NCBI GenBank assembly: GCA_963836695.1 | Contig: CAWIKX010000018.1 | Coordinates: forward strand, 1 to 64,000 | From: Roseiarcus sp963836695 | GTDB lineage: Bacteria; Pseudomonadota; Alphaproteobacteria; Rhizobiales; Beijerinckiaceae | Length of the DNA stretch: 64,000 bases | Direction of reading: 5' to 3' | Shown here: positions 36,992 through 46,504 of the stretch, piece after piece | Numbering within the stretch: the first letter of the stretch is position 1 | Layout of the letters: the number at the start of each line of letters is the position of its first letter | Made by a program: the position numbers and the translations under genes | The notes under the pieces: generated by a model | Databases searched by the model: none | Seen by the model: the letters and a program-made list of their open reading frames with translations, nothing else | What the model was told of the DNA's origin: nothing

Positions 36992-38539
36992 TCAATAGTT
37001 CGCGTCCGGCATCGACGCCTTACGCTTGTCGATGAATTCGCGGATCGCTTCGTCCTTCGCGGGATCGAGAGGCGGCGCTTCGTATTCGGCCAGCATCGAC
37101 TTCCAGAGCGCGTTGGCGCGGGTGGCCGCGTCCTTCGAGCCCTCCTCGCGCCACTGCTCCACTGAGTTGTTGTCGGCGACATTGGAGCGATAGAAGGCGG
37201 TCTCGAAATTCGCCTGGGTGTGAGCGCAGCCCAGGAAATGGCCGCCCGGCTCGACCTGATGGAAGGCCTCCATCGCTTGGCCGTTGTCACTGAAGTCGAC
37301 GCCTTTGGCGAGCACATGCATGGCGCCAAGCTGATCGAAGTCGAGCACGAACTTCTCATACGACGCGGTGAGGCCGCCTTCGAGCCAACCTGCGGCATGC
37401 AGCACGAAGTTCGCGCCGGCCAGCACGGTCGGCAGAAGTGTCTGCGCGCTCTCATAAGCCGCTTGCGCGTCCGGAACCTTCGAGGCGCAGAGCGAGCCGC
37501 CGGTGCGGAACGGCATCTTCATACGCCGCGCGAGCTGGCCTGCGCCGAAGATCGCCAGCGCCGCCTCGGGCGTGCCGAAGGTCGGCGCGCCGGACTGCAT
37601 GGACAACGTCGAAACGAAGGTTCCGAACACCACCGGCGCGCCGGGACGAGTAAGTTGGCAGAACGCCGTGCCAGCCAGCACTTCCGCCAGCACCTGGGTC
37701 AAAGTGCCGGCGACGGTTACCGGGCTCATGGCGCCGGACAGGATGAATGGCGTGATGATGCACGCCTGGTTCGCGCGCGCGTAGGCTTCCGCGGCGCCGA
37801 GCATGCTCGAATCCCAGACCAGCGGCGAGTTTGCGTTGATGAGGCTCGTCAACACCGTATTCTCACGCATGAACTCTTCGCCGAACAGAAGCTCACAAAT
37901 GCGCACGCTGTCCTCGGCCCGCTCGGGCTTGGTCACGGAGCCCATGAACGGCTTGTCCGAGTATTTGAGATGGGCGTACACCATCTCGAAGTGCCGCTTG
38001 TTGACCGGCAGATCCACCGGCTCGCACACCGTGCCGCCGGAATGGTGCATATAGGGGCTCATGTACGCGAGCTTGATGAAGTTCTGGAAGTCTTCCAGCG
38101 TGCCGTAGCGGCGGCCCTTGTCGAGATCGTGGACGAAGGGTGAGCCGTAATTCGGCGCGAACACCATCGCATTACCGCCGATCTGGACATTCCGCTCGGG
38201 ATTGCGCGCGTGCTGCACGTATTGCGACGGCGTGGTGGCGCAAAGGCTCTTGGCCAGGCCGCGTGGAAAACGGACACGTTCGCCCTTGATGTCGCAACCC
38301 GCGCCACGAAAGAGTTCGAGCGCGCGTGGGAAGTCGCGAAATTCGATCCCGACCTCCTCGAGCAGGGTCTCGGCGTTGCGCTCGATCGTCTCGAGCCCTT
38401 CCTCGCTCACGACCTCGGTCAGCGGAATGTTACGCGTGATGTAGGGGATGGAGGCAAGCGAGCGCTGGGCGCGCGCACTTCGGCGCGCCTCCCGGCCACG
38501 GCGCGGCTCTCTGGCGGCAGCCGGCGCGGTTTCTGTCAT
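36992..38539 (-). CDS. MttB-family (trimethylamine methyltransferase-like) protein
   Basis: A 515-residue TIM-barrel protein of the MttB superfamily. It has a basic N-terminal tail, then YITRNIPLTEVVSEEGLETI, FAPNYGSPFVHDLDKGRRYG and ASKVPDAQAAYESAQTLLPT. I see no in-frame amber codon, so this is a non-pyrrolysine member. Such members (MtgB type) can demethylate glycine betaine and other quaternary amines toward a corrinoid protein, but no corrinoid-protein or MtbA-like gene is nearby. I chose the ATG at 38539 because GAGGAG lies 5 bases upstream. Substrate not certain. Confidence 0.82.
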   Translation of the reverse strand: MTETAPAAAREPRRGREARRSARAQRSLASIPYITRNIPLTEVVSEEGLETIERNAETLLEEVGIEFRDFPRALELFRGAGCDIKGERVRFPRGLAKSLCATTPSQYVQHARNPERNVQIGGNAMVFAPNYGSPFVHDLDKGRRYGTLEDFQNFIKLAYMSPYMHHSGGTVCEPVDLPVNKRHFEMVYAHLKYSDKPFMGSVTKPERAEDSVRICELLFGEEFMRENTVLTSLINANSPLVWDSSMLGAAEAYARANQACIITPFILSGAMSPVTVAGTLTQVLAEVLAGTAFCQLTRPGAPVVFGTFVSTLSMQSGAPTFGTPEAALAIFGAGQLARRMKMPFRTGGSLCASKVPDAQAAYESAQTLLPTVLAGANFVLHAAGWLEGGLTASYEKFVLDFDQLGAMHVLAKGVDFSDNGQAMEAFHQVEPGGHFLGCAHTQANFETAFYRSNVADNNSVEQWREEGSKDAATRANALWKSMLAEYEAPPLDPAKDEAIREFIDKRKASMPDANY

Positions 38540-38676
38540 GGCGTCTCCTCGGGCGCGATCACGCGCCGTCTCCATGTCAGAACTCTTGCGCCAAGGCGCT
38601 GAAGAGTTGAACCCTCAAAAATCCGTTGCAGGCATCAAGTTCGGAAACCAAACGCTCTGGGGTCCGACGCGCACCA

Positions 38677-39102
38677 CTATGTAGGCGATCGCGCGTGCCA
38701 GGGGTCGAGAAGCAGGGCGCCGCTGGACTGGAAGTCCTTGGTGTTGCGCGTGACTAGGGTGAGATCGCGGCTGAGCGCGGTCGCTGCGATCAGCATATCA
38801 ATGACAGGAGGGTTTCCGGCCGCCGACAATTCGCCCCAACGCAAGGCTGTCGCTGTATCGATAGGCAAAACACGATCTGAGAAGTTGGTTGCAATGCCCT
38901 CGACCCAGATGGCGAGCCCCCTGGACGCCATCAGGTCGGTGCGCCTCTTTAAGGCGACGCCTTTACGCAACTCTCCCAGCGTTAAGACGCTCAGGAACAG
39001 CCCTTCAGCATCAGCCGCAGACAAGAACGCAATCACTCCAGCGTCAGGGCGAGACCTGCGCGTCTCCGAGATGACATTCGTATCGAGGAGATACCCCGTC
39101 AC
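38677..39102 (-). CDS. vapC: VapC-family PIN-domain toxin
   Basis: The intact 141-residue PIN protein has all expected acidic residues: YLLDTNVISETRR, LSVLTLGELRKGVALKR, IDMLIAATALSRDLTLV and RNTKDFQ. The family cleaves RNA until held by its antitoxin. It follows the antitoxin gene by 6 bp. The pair sits between mttB and the choline-dehydrogenase-like gene and interrupts an otherwise metabolic region. Confidence 0.9.
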   Translation of the reverse strand: MTGYLLDTNVISETRRSRPDAGVIAFLSAADAEGLFLSVLTLGELRKGVALKRRTDLMASRGLAIWVEGIATNFSDRVLPIDTATALRWGELSAAGNPPVIDMLIAATALSRDLTLVTRNTKDFQSSGALLLDPWHARSPT

Positions 39103-39108
39103 CGGAAT

Positions 39109-39354
39109 TCAAAGCTCAACGGTGCGGCCCAGGCCTTGAGTGCGCTCGACAGTGAAGTCATCGACCTTCGGACCATCCAAGAGGTAGGATTTGAAATCCG
39201 GGCGATGGGCGGCAAGGACACGATAGTCTTCAATCGACAGCACGACGGCCCGCTCCTTGCCGTGCCGAGTGATCATCTGAGGCCCTTCGGCGCGGGCGCG
39301 CTCGATCACTTCGCTGAGGCGAGTCTTTGCGTCCTGAACCTGCCACGTCGTCAT
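39109..39354 (-). CDS. Phd/YefM-type antitoxin
   Basis: An 81-residue antitoxin: TTWQVQDAKTRLSEVIERAR, then GPQMITRHGKERAVVLSIED and a C-terminal toxin-binding tail. The ATG at 39354 is preferred over an upstream in-frame one at 39411 because relatives begin at this methionine. It would repress its own operon and neutralise VapC. Confidence 0.88.
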   Translation of the reverse strand: MTTWQVQDAKTRLSEVIERARAEGPQMITRHGKERAVVLSIEDYRVLAAHRPDFKSYLLDGPKVDDFTVERTQGLGRTVEL

Positions 39355-39432
39355 GCGAAACAACTCTCCGTCCTGTCTGACTAGAATAACGTCAATCTGG
39401 TTGAAATGCAATCTTGTAGCGTGAAGCCGGCC

Positions 39433-41094
39433 TCACCGCTGCTTTGTCTCCCAGTCCGGCGCGACATAATAGGGCGCGTTGGAGGCCGGAAGAGGATCAA
39501 GCCCGCGGATCATATCCGCGGCTTTCTCAGCCAGCATGATCGTCGGCGCGTTCAGGTTGCCGTTGGTGATCGAGGGCATGATCGACGAGTCGATGACACG
39601 TAGCGCCTCGACGCCGATCACCCGCGTCTGCGGATCCACGACTGCGAAAGGGTCCATGGGCGATCCCATCTTGCAGCTGCAGGAAGGGTGGTACGCGGTA
39701 TCGATGTGTTCGCACACGAATGCGTCGATCGCGTCGTCACTGACACATTCGGCCCCAGGCTTGATCTCGCGGCTCCGATAGGGGTCGAAAGCTGGTTGGG
39801 CGAAAATCTCGCGCGTCAACCGCACGCAAGCGCGCGTCTCAGTCCAGTCCTCGGGATGGCTCATGTAGTTGAAGTGGATCCGCGGTGAATCCATTGGTTC
39901 GGCGGACCTCAACCGCACGGAGCCTCGGCTTTTCGACCGCATTGGCCCGACATGCGCCTGGAAGCCATGCTCCTTGGCGAGCGTCGAGCCGTCATAGGCG
40001 ACGGCCATCGGCAGGAAATGGAACTGAATGTCTGGATAGCGAGCGCCCGCACGCGAGCGGATAAAACCGCCGGCCTCGAAATGATTGGAGGCTCCGAGAC
40101 CACGTCCGCGCACGAGCCATTGGGCGCCGATGAGCGCGCGCCGCATGAGGCCCGTATGCGCAAAGAGCGTGATCGGTTGCTTGGAGGCGACCTGAACGGT
40201 CAATTCGAGATGGTCCTGCAGGTTTTCGCCGACGCCGGCCCGATCGGCGATGACGTCGATCCCGAAGGCGCGCAGTTCCGCCGCTGGGCCCACGCCCGAA
40301 AGCTTCAGGAGTTGCGGCGAATTGATCGGGCCACCGCTGAGGATGACCTCGCGTCGCGCCCTCGCCGTTTGCTCCCGTCCGCGACGTCGGTAGCGGACGC
40401 CGGTCGCCCGGCGCCCCTCGAACGCGATTTGGGTCGCGAGCGCGTGGGTGGCCACCTCGAGGTTGGGCCGTTTCATCGCTGGCTTGAGATAGGCGTTGGC
40501 GGTCGACCAACGCACGCCATTCCTCACCGTCATGCCGAGCGCGCCAAATCCCTCCTGCCGCTCGCCATTGAGATCGTCGCTCACTCCATAACCGGCCTGC
40601 CTCCCGGCCTCGATGAACGCGTTGTAAAGCGGGTTGATTTTGCGCCCCTGCGCGGTGGTCAGCGGCCCTGCGTCGCCGCGATAGGCGTCTGCAGAGCCCT
40701 GGAAGCTCTCCGCCCGACGGAAATAGGGCAGCACGTTTCGATAGCCCCAGCCCTTCGCGCCCTCCTCTTCCCAGCGCTCGAAATCGAGCGGATGGCCACG
40801 GACATAGACCATGCCGTTGATCGAAGACGAGCCGCCCAGAACCTTGCCGCGCGGACACGCAATACGCCGGCCGCCAAGATGCGGCTCCGCCTCGGTCTCA
40901 TAACCCCAATTGTAGGTCTTGGAGTTCATCGGGATGGACAGGGCCGCCGGCATCTGGATGAAGATCGAGCGGTCAGATCCGCCATATTCGAGCAAGAGCA
41001 CGCTCGAGCGACCGTCCTCGGTCAGCCGGTCGGCGAGCACGCAGCCCGCCGAACCCGCCCCGACAATGATGTAATCGAAGGTCCCGCCATCCAT
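39433..41094 (-). CDS. betA: GMC-family oxidoreductase, choline dehydrogenase-like
   Basis: 553 residues with FAD motif IIVGAGSAGCVLADRLTEDG and GMC signatures RGKVLGGSSSINGMVYVRGH and SGGPINSPQLLKLSGVGPAA. The C-terminal catalytic His region is IDTAYHPSCSCKMG. BetA-type enzymes oxidise choline to betaine aldehyde and on to betaine. No betB or betI is in the window, and the GMC family is broad, so the choline role rests on the cho, mttB and demethylase neighbours. Confidence 0.82.
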   Translation of the reverse strand: MDGGTFDYIIVGAGSAGCVLADRLTEDGRSSVLLLEYGGSDRSIFIQMPAALSIPMNSKTYNWGYETEAEPHLGGRRIACPRGKVLGGSSSINGMVYVRGHPLDFERWEEEGAKGWGYRNVLPYFRRAESFQGSADAYRGDAGPLTTAQGRKINPLYNAFIEAGRQAGYGVSDDLNGERQEGFGALGMTVRNGVRWSTANAYLKPAMKRPNLEVATHALATQIAFEGRRATGVRYRRRGREQTARARREVILSGGPINSPQLLKLSGVGPAAELRAFGIDVIADRAGVGENLQDHLELTVQVASKQPITLFAHTGLMRRALIGAQWLVRGRGLGASNHFEAGGFIRSRAGARYPDIQFHFLPMAVAYDGSTLAKEHGFQAHVGPMRSKSRGSVRLRSAEPMDSPRIHFNYMSHPEDWTETRACVRLTREIFAQPAFDPYRSREIKPGAECVSDDAIDAFVCEHIDTAYHPSCSCKMGSPMDPFAVVDPQTRVIGVEALRVIDSSIMPSITNGNLNAPTIMLAEKAADMIRGLDPLPASNAPYYVAPDWETKQR

Positions 41095-41238
41095 TCGAGA
41101 GGACGCTCATTCAACAATCGCTCCCGTCCGGGATAGGCTGCGGCGCAGGACGACGCGACAAGATTTTATGCTTGAGCCCAACGCAAAGTTCGTGGGCCTG
41201 CAAAGGAAACGGAAATCTCAGGCGACGGCGATGCGGCG

Positions 41239-41889
41239 CTATTGCGGCGTCCGCTCGCCGCCATTGAGATTTCTTGCAACGAACGCCATGCGCATGAGGT
41301 GGGAGATGTTGCGCGCCCGCATCTTCTGGATGACTGCCGCCCGGTGATGTTCGGCCGTCCTCGAGCTGATCCCCAACTGATGAGCGATGAGCTTGGTCGG
41401 CAAACCCTCCAACAAAAGGGCGAGGACCTCTCTTTCCCGCTGGGTGAGGAGCGCCTGCCGGGCTTTGAATCCCTTGATCTCAAGCGGCGCCTCGCCAGGG
41501 TCGTCGCCGCGCGACAACGCTTCCTCGACCGTGGTCAGCAGCCCCTCGGCGTCGAACGGCTTTTGGACAAAATGAAAGGCGCCGGCCTTCATCGCCAGGA
41601 CGGCTGTCGGGACGTCGCCATACGCCGTTATCATGATGACCGTCGAATCTCGGCTCTCGGCGACGATGCGCCTCAGAAGCTCGATGCCGCTCATCCCCGG
41701 GAGCTGGTTATCGAGGAGAACGCACGCCGGATCCTTCAGAGGATTCGAGGTCAGGTATTCCTCAGCGGAGCCATAGGATTTCGACTCGATCTGGGCGGTC
41801 GATAGAAGCAGGGTCAGCGCATCCCGCACCTTTGCTTCATCATCGACGATGTGCACGCAACGTTCATGAAACATTGGTTCCGTATCCAT
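41239..41889 (-). CDS. FixJ/NarL-type response regulator
   Basis: The receiver domain has the acidic pocket VHIVDDEAK, phospho-acceptor Asp60 (CVLLDNQLPGMSG), Thr in MITAYGD and Lys in FVQKPFD. A LuxR-type HTH follows (LTQREREVLALLLEGLPTKL, IAHQLGISSRTAEHHRAAVI). The arrangement is that of FixJ. It overlaps the 3-prime end of the upstream kinase by 26 bp, so the two form a two-component pair. Targets unknown; betA is the nearest gene. Confidence 0.88.
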   Translation of the reverse strand: MDTEPMFHERCVHIVDDEAKVRDALTLLLSTAQIESKSYGSAEEYLTSNPLKDPACVLLDNQLPGMSGIELLRRIVAESRDSTVIMITAYGDVPTAVLAMKAGAFHFVQKPFDAEGLLTTVEEALSRGDDPGEAPLEIKGFKARQALLTQREREVLALLLEGLPTKLIAHQLGISSRTAEHHRAAVIQKMRARNISHLMRMAFVARNLNGGERTPQ

Positions 41890-43529
41890 TGGTGGGCAAC
41901 TCGACTACAAATCGCGCGCCCCCTGTTGTGACGGGCTCCCACCAGAGGCGCCCCGCATGTCTCTGGATGATCCGCCGACTCAGGTGCAAGCCGAGCCCCA
42001 TCCCCCGCGGTTTGGTGGTCTGATAGGCGTCAAAAATGTTGTCCGCCAATTCCGCGGCCACGCCGCACCCATTGTCTTCGACCCGGAGTATGACTGCGTC
42101 GCCTTTTGCGGCGACCCGGACGATCACGCGCCCTCGGACGTCAGGCCGCTCCGCGGCGGCGTCGATCGCGTTGGCGACGAGATTGATCAGAACCTGTTCA
42201 ATCTGGACCCCGTCCGCCTCAACCAGGGGGACGAGACCCATATTTTCAACCTCCACCAGAACACCGCGCCCGGCTGCTTCCTCCCGGCATAGCGCGCCGA
42301 TCTTCTCGGCAAGGACGGGCACGTTAACCGCCGTCAAATTCAAGTTGCCATTTGACACGAAGTCGCGAATCCGCTCCAGAACCTCGCGCGCGCGGTGAGC
42401 CTCAGCCTCGGCCTTGATCAACGCATCCATGACTGGCGCGCTCGCGACGCTCGCCTGAAGCAATCGCCGCGCCGCATGCAGGTAGGTCGCAACTGTTGAC
42501 AGCGGCTGGCTGACTTCGTGAGCGAGGGCCATCCCCATCGCGCCGGCCCGCGCGTTGGACACCATCCGGGCCAGCTCTCTCGTTTGTTCGCGCAGGCGCA
42601 AAGCGGCGTCCTTGCGCTCCGTCGTGACCGCGCCGAGCAGCAACCCCGTTATCGAAAGCACCAGCATCAGCAGTTGCAGTATGGCGAAATCCGTCGTGGA
42701 GTAACCGAAGAACGCTGTTAGCGCGGCAAGCGTCAGCTGGATCGTCACCAATGCAAGCGCGACGCCCGCGTATCCTTCCCGCATCGCCACCCAGATGACC
42801 GGTAAGAAAAGCAGATTGAACAGATAGTATAGCTTGTCGCCTACCCCGACGAGCGCGGCGAATCCAAGACCAATTCCCAACGCGAAGATGAAGATGGTGA
42901 ATAACGTAGTTGCCGGACCACCGCCACGGTCGCGATGCATATGTGAAGGCGGCTGTCGCCGCAGGAATGACAGTGACGATCCCGAGCGCGCTGCCGATCC
43001 AGCAATGGACCATCGCGACAAAGACTTTGTCCGACGACAGTTCCCCGCCCAGGTACAGCACTCCACAATATATAGACGCCGATAAGGCAACGCCTGCCGG
43101 AATGAGAAGCAGGAACGCCACCACGTCTGGCAGTCTGAACTGCCTGATATCGAATTTCAGCGGATTCTTCAGAATAAGAGCGATGCCAACGTAGGCCACG
43201 GTCAGACAGAACTCCGCCGCCATGGTCATGCTGATGCTGCGGTGGATCCCCGCGATCAATAAGTCGACCAGAACCGCCGCCAGAAAAACGAAGGGCGCAA
43301 AGGCGACATTCTCGAGGAGCAGCGCAAGACTCAAACCATCGTCCGGACTCCACAACGTGATCCCAAGACGATCGAACTCGTGCCACTGTGTCAGGAGATT
43401 AAGCGCGAAATAGATGGCGACGAATGCTGCGCCGGTCCCCCAGAACCATGGGCCAACCGCAGCCACGTCGGTCCAAGGCCGGTGAGCCCGGAGCGGCATG
43501 TCATGCGAATTCATGAGGGCCATTTTCAT
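41864..43529 (-). pseudogene. MASE1-type membrane sensor histidine kinase, frameshifted
   Basis: The N-terminal MASE1-like membrane region (several hydrophobic segments, TLWSPDDGLSLALLLENVAF, YCGVLYLGGELSSDK) is split by a one-base shift near 42910. The other frame continues with the last membrane segments and the kinase core. The H-box is ALAHEVSQPLSTVATYL, the N-box LINLVANAIDAAAE and the G-boxes DNGCGVAAEL and MGLGLHLSRRIIQRHAGR. The core resembles FixL/TodS-type kinases and is complete, but as read it is separated from its sensor. The signal is unknown. Confidence 0.75.
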
Positions 43530-43848
43530 CCTCGGCTGCGGAAGAATGATATGGCGCTTTGTCTTTATTTCAAACCCGTTTGAGGATGGGTAGTATTACT
43601 TACATCATTCACCCTAACCTAAATGTATCGTAACCGCTCAGGCGGGCCTATGGTTGCGGCCGGTCTGCGGTCGATGGCGCCGAGCGCATGCCAAGAGTCA
43701 CAGCCACTTGGGGTCGCCTTCCTGGATCGGTGAGCCCATCGCTTGGCGCCCCATTTGCCCGACGCACGCGCGTTCGTCGCGGCCAGTTGACCAGTCCCGT
43801 TCCTTTCGGCGAAGTCCTCGCGAACCAGTTGATTCGGGAGACGACGGC
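43530..43848. other. intergenic region between divergent kinase and ddl genes
   Basis: About 320 bp holding the two divergent promoters. The part nearest the kinase (43555-43640) is relatively AT-rich. An in-frame extension of ddl to 43654 exists but has no ddl-like sequence. I see no RNA gene or clear operator. Confidence 0.4.
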
Positions 43849-44934
43849 ATGGCCGAAGGACTGCGCGTCGCGTTGCTGTTCGGCGGGCGCTCGGCCGAGC
43901 ACGACGTTTCCGTCCTCTCCGCCCGCAACGTGTTCCGGGCGCTCGACCCGGCGCGCTACCACACGATTCCGATCGGCATCACGCGCTCCGGCGTCTGGCG
44001 CCTCTGCTTGCTTGAAAACGGCGCGTTCCCGGTCACGGTTCCCGAAAGCGGGCCGCTTGTCGCTCTCATTCCCGGAGGCGCGGGGCGCCTCGCCATCCTG
44101 CCCGAGACCGAAGGGGCCGTGGCCGACCTGTCGGACACGGTCGACGTCGTCTTCCCGGTTTTGCATGGGCCCTTCGGCGAGGACGGAACGGTCCAGGGCG
44201 CAGCAGAAATTGCGGGCGTTCCTTATGTCGGCTCTGGAGTGCTCGGCTCGGCCGCCGCGATGGACAAAGATGTCGCCAAGCGGCTCATGCGCGACGGCGG
44301 GCTGCCGATCGCGCGCTTCTCGAGCTTCGTCCAAGGGGACACGCCCGCGTTTGAGGCGGTCGTCGCCGAGCTTGGCCGTCCGGTCTTCGTCAAGCCGGCG
44401 CGCCTCGGCTCGTCGGTCGGCATCAGCAAGGCGTCGACAGACCAGGAATTCGCCAAGGCGGTCGCCGAGGCGTTCCGCCATGACCGCAAGGTCCTGGTCG
44501 AGGAATATGTTCGCGGCCGCGAGATCGAGTGCGGCGTGCTTGAGGGCGAGGACGGCTCGCTGACCGCATCGCTGCCTGGCGAGATCGTGCCCAGCAACCG
44601 GCACGGCTTCTACACTTACGAGGCTAAATATCTCGACGAGGAAGGCGCCGCGATCAAGGTTCCAGCCAACTTAGCCACCGAAGTCGGCGATAAGATTCGT
44701 AAGCTGTCGATCGAAGCGTTCCGCGCGCTCGGCTGCGAGGGTCTGGCCCGCATCGACTTTTTTCTGCGCGAGGACGGCAGTCTCATCATCAATGAAGTGA
44801 ACACCCTGCCCGGCTTCACCAACATCAGCATGTACCCGAAAGTCATGGAGGCGATCGGCATCAGCTATCCCGAACTTGTCGACCGCCTCATTCGCCATGC
44901 GCTCAAGCGGGCCGGGTCCACGGCCAAAATTTAG
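43849..44934 (+). CDS. ddl: D-alanine--D-alanine ligase
   Basis: The 361-residue ATP-grasp enzyme makes D-Ala-D-Ala for peptidoglycan. It has VALLFGGRSAEHDVSVLSAR at the start, FPVLHGPFGEDGTVQGAAEI (substrate loop), FVKPARLGSSVGISKAS (ATP loop), ARIDFFLREDGSLIINEVNT and LPGFTNISMYPKV. The ATG at 43849 has GGGAG 8 bases upstream. It stands outside the dcw cluster, so it is the DdlA-type stand-alone copy. Confidence 0.95.
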   Translation: MAEGLRVALLFGGRSAEHDVSVLSARNVFRALDPARYHTIPIGITRSGVWRLCLLENGAFPVTVPESGPLVALIPGGAGRLAILPETEGAVADLSDTVDVVFPVLHGPFGEDGTVQGAAEIAGVPYVGSGVLGSAAAMDKDVAKRLMRDGGLPIARFSSFVQGDTPAFEAVVAELGRPVFVKPARLGSSVGISKASTDQEFAKAVAEAFRHDRKVLVEEYVRGREIECGVLEGEDGSLTASLPGEIVPSNRHGFYTYEAKYLDEEGAAIKVPANLATEVGDKIRKLSIEAFRALGCEGLARIDFFLREDGSLIINEVNTLPGFTNISMYPKVMEAIGISYPELVDRLIRHALKRAGSTAKI

Positions 44935-44989
44935 CGCCGGCGACCAAGGAGCCCGTAACAAACGGCGCCTGCGAACCGAAGCAACGCAA

Positions 44990-45541
44990 ATGAAGCTTGC
45001 TTCCGCGCTTTCGCAGCTAGCCGTCGCTCCCCTTCCCGCGCCGCCGGGTTCTTTCGCGCTGCCCCTTCGGCTGATCGTCGGCTACGGATTTCTGGCGCAC
45101 GGCTACGCCAAACTCGCCCGTGGCCCCGACGTCTTCGTCGGCATCCTCCATGCTATGGGCATGCCATTCGCCTTCCTTCTTGGCTGGGCGACAATTCTCA
45201 TCGAGTTGATCGGCGGGTTGCTCATCCTCCTCGGGGCCCTTGTGCCGCTCGCCTCCCTGCCCATGATCATCGTGCTGCTCGTCGCGATTTTCACCGTCCA
45301 TCTGCCCAACGGCTTCAGCTCGATCAAGCTCATCGCCTACGACGCTTCGGGCGCGCATTTTGGACAGCCCGGCTACGAAACTGACCTGCTCTATCTCGCG
45401 GCTCTGCTTGCGTTGTGCTTCGGCGGCGCCGGGCCTTTCTCGCTCGATGGATATCTCACTGCGCGACGGACATCGATCGCGCCGACGGCACAGTTTGAGC
45501 GATTGCGGTTACGTCCGGATGGCGCGGCGCGCAGCTCCTGA
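44990..45541 (+). CDS. DoxX-family membrane protein
   Basis: A 183-residue inner-membrane protein with about four hydrophobic helices: LPLRLIVGYGFLAHGYAKLA, then LLGWATILIELIGGLLILLG, then LPMIIVLLVAIFTVHLPNGF, and a C-terminal helix. This matches the DoxX/SURF4-like family, whose role in bacteria is unclear (redox or membrane functions are suggested). It begins 55 bp after ddl. Its end overlaps the convergent permease gene by 33 bp. Confidence 0.8.
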   Translation: MKLASALSQLAVAPLPAPPGSFALPLRLIVGYGFLAHGYAKLARGPDVFVGILHAMGMPFAFLLGWATILIELIGGLLILLGALVPLASLPMIIVLLVAIFTVHLPNGFSSIKLIAYDASGAHFGQPGYETDLLYLAALLALCFGGAGPFSLDGYLTARRTSIAPTAQFERLRLRPDGAARSS

Positions 45542-46504
45542 ACTCGCCATCACCACGACCATCAGAAAGACGCCGCGCACCACCGACTGCCAATACGCGC
45601 TGAGGCTGATCCATCCGAGGCCGTTCTCGAAATTGAGCACGTTGAAGATGAGGCCGAGCAGGAGCACGCCGGCAAGCGTCGTCGCCACCGAGCCGACGCC
45701 GCCGGTGAGCAGCGTGCCCCCGACCACGACCGCGGCGATCGAGAACAATTCCCATCCCACCCCTTCCGCGGGCTGCCCTGCGCCGAACTGCGCCGCCAGG
45801 ATCACCCCCGCTAGCCCTGCGAACACCCCCGACTGCACGTAGGATAAGAACTTCACCCGGTCTACCGGCAGGCCCATCAGGCGCGCGGCCTCCTCATTGC
45901 CGCCGATCGACAGCACATAGCGCCCGAAGCTCGTGTAGTTGAGGAGCACCGATCCGTAAACGTAGGCCGCCGCAGCGATCCAGGCCGGAACCGGAAAACC
46001 CAGCAGGTCGCCCTGCCCCAGCCAGGTGAAATCGGTGTCGTAGCTGACCGAGACCGACTGGTTGTGCGCAAGCAGAAGCCCGGACCCGCTTGCCACGAGC
46101 ATGCCCGACAGCGTTGCGATGAACGGCTGGATGTTCATGCGCGTGACCATGAAGCCGTTGATGACACCGATCGCGAGCCCTGCGCCCAGTCCGCCAAGCA
46201 GACCGGGAAGGAGGCCGTAGGGCGACAACAGAGCCGAAACGACGCTCGCGAACGCCGCGGCCGTTCCAACCGAGAGATCGATGCCGGCGCCCATGATGAC
46301 GAAGCACATGCCGAGGCTCGTCAACGCGAACATCGAATTGTAACGCAGCACGCTCAAGACATTGTACGCGCCGAGAAAATGATCGTAGCGCAGCGCGCCA
46401 AACAGGATCAGCAGCGCCAGCGCGATCACGACGCGCTGTCGCGCCGCCCAAGCCAGGCGAATCCGACGAGGCGGAGGTCCCGGGTTGGCCGTTGCGGCGC
46501 TCAC
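45509..46504 (-). CDS. sugar ABC transporter permease (YjfF-like)
   Basis: A RbsC/BPD_transp_2-type permease with MCFVIMGAGIDLSVGTAAAF, FMVTRMNIQPFIATLSGMLV and IGGNEEAARLMGLPVDRVKF. About eight to ten membrane segments are present. It starts with GTG at 46504, overlapping the previous permease stop (GTGA). Two non-identical permeases after one ATPase is the arrangement of the E. coli YtfQRT-YjfF galactofuranose importer. Confidence 0.85.
   Translation of the reverse strand: MSAATANPGPPPRRIRLAWAARQRVVIALALLILFGALRYDHFLGAYNVLSVLRYNSMFALTSLGMCFVIMGAGIDLSVGTAAAFASVVSALLSPYGLLPGLLGGLGAGLAIGVINGFMVTRMNIQPFIATLSGMLVASGSGLLLAHNQSVSVSYDTDFTWLGQGDLLGFPVPAWIAAAAYVYGSVLLNYTSFGRYVLSIGGNEEAARLMGLPVDRVKFLSYVQSGVFAGLAGVILAAQFGAGQPAEGVGWELFSIAAVVVGGTLLTGGVGSVATTLAGVLLLGLIFNVLNFENGLGWISLSAYWQSVVRGVFLMVVVMASSGAARRAIRT

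Noticed and set aside
43648..44604. 318-codon minus-strand ORF opposite ddl
   Set aside because: Antisense to Ddl and rich in Arg/Asp/Ala as expected from mirrored codons.
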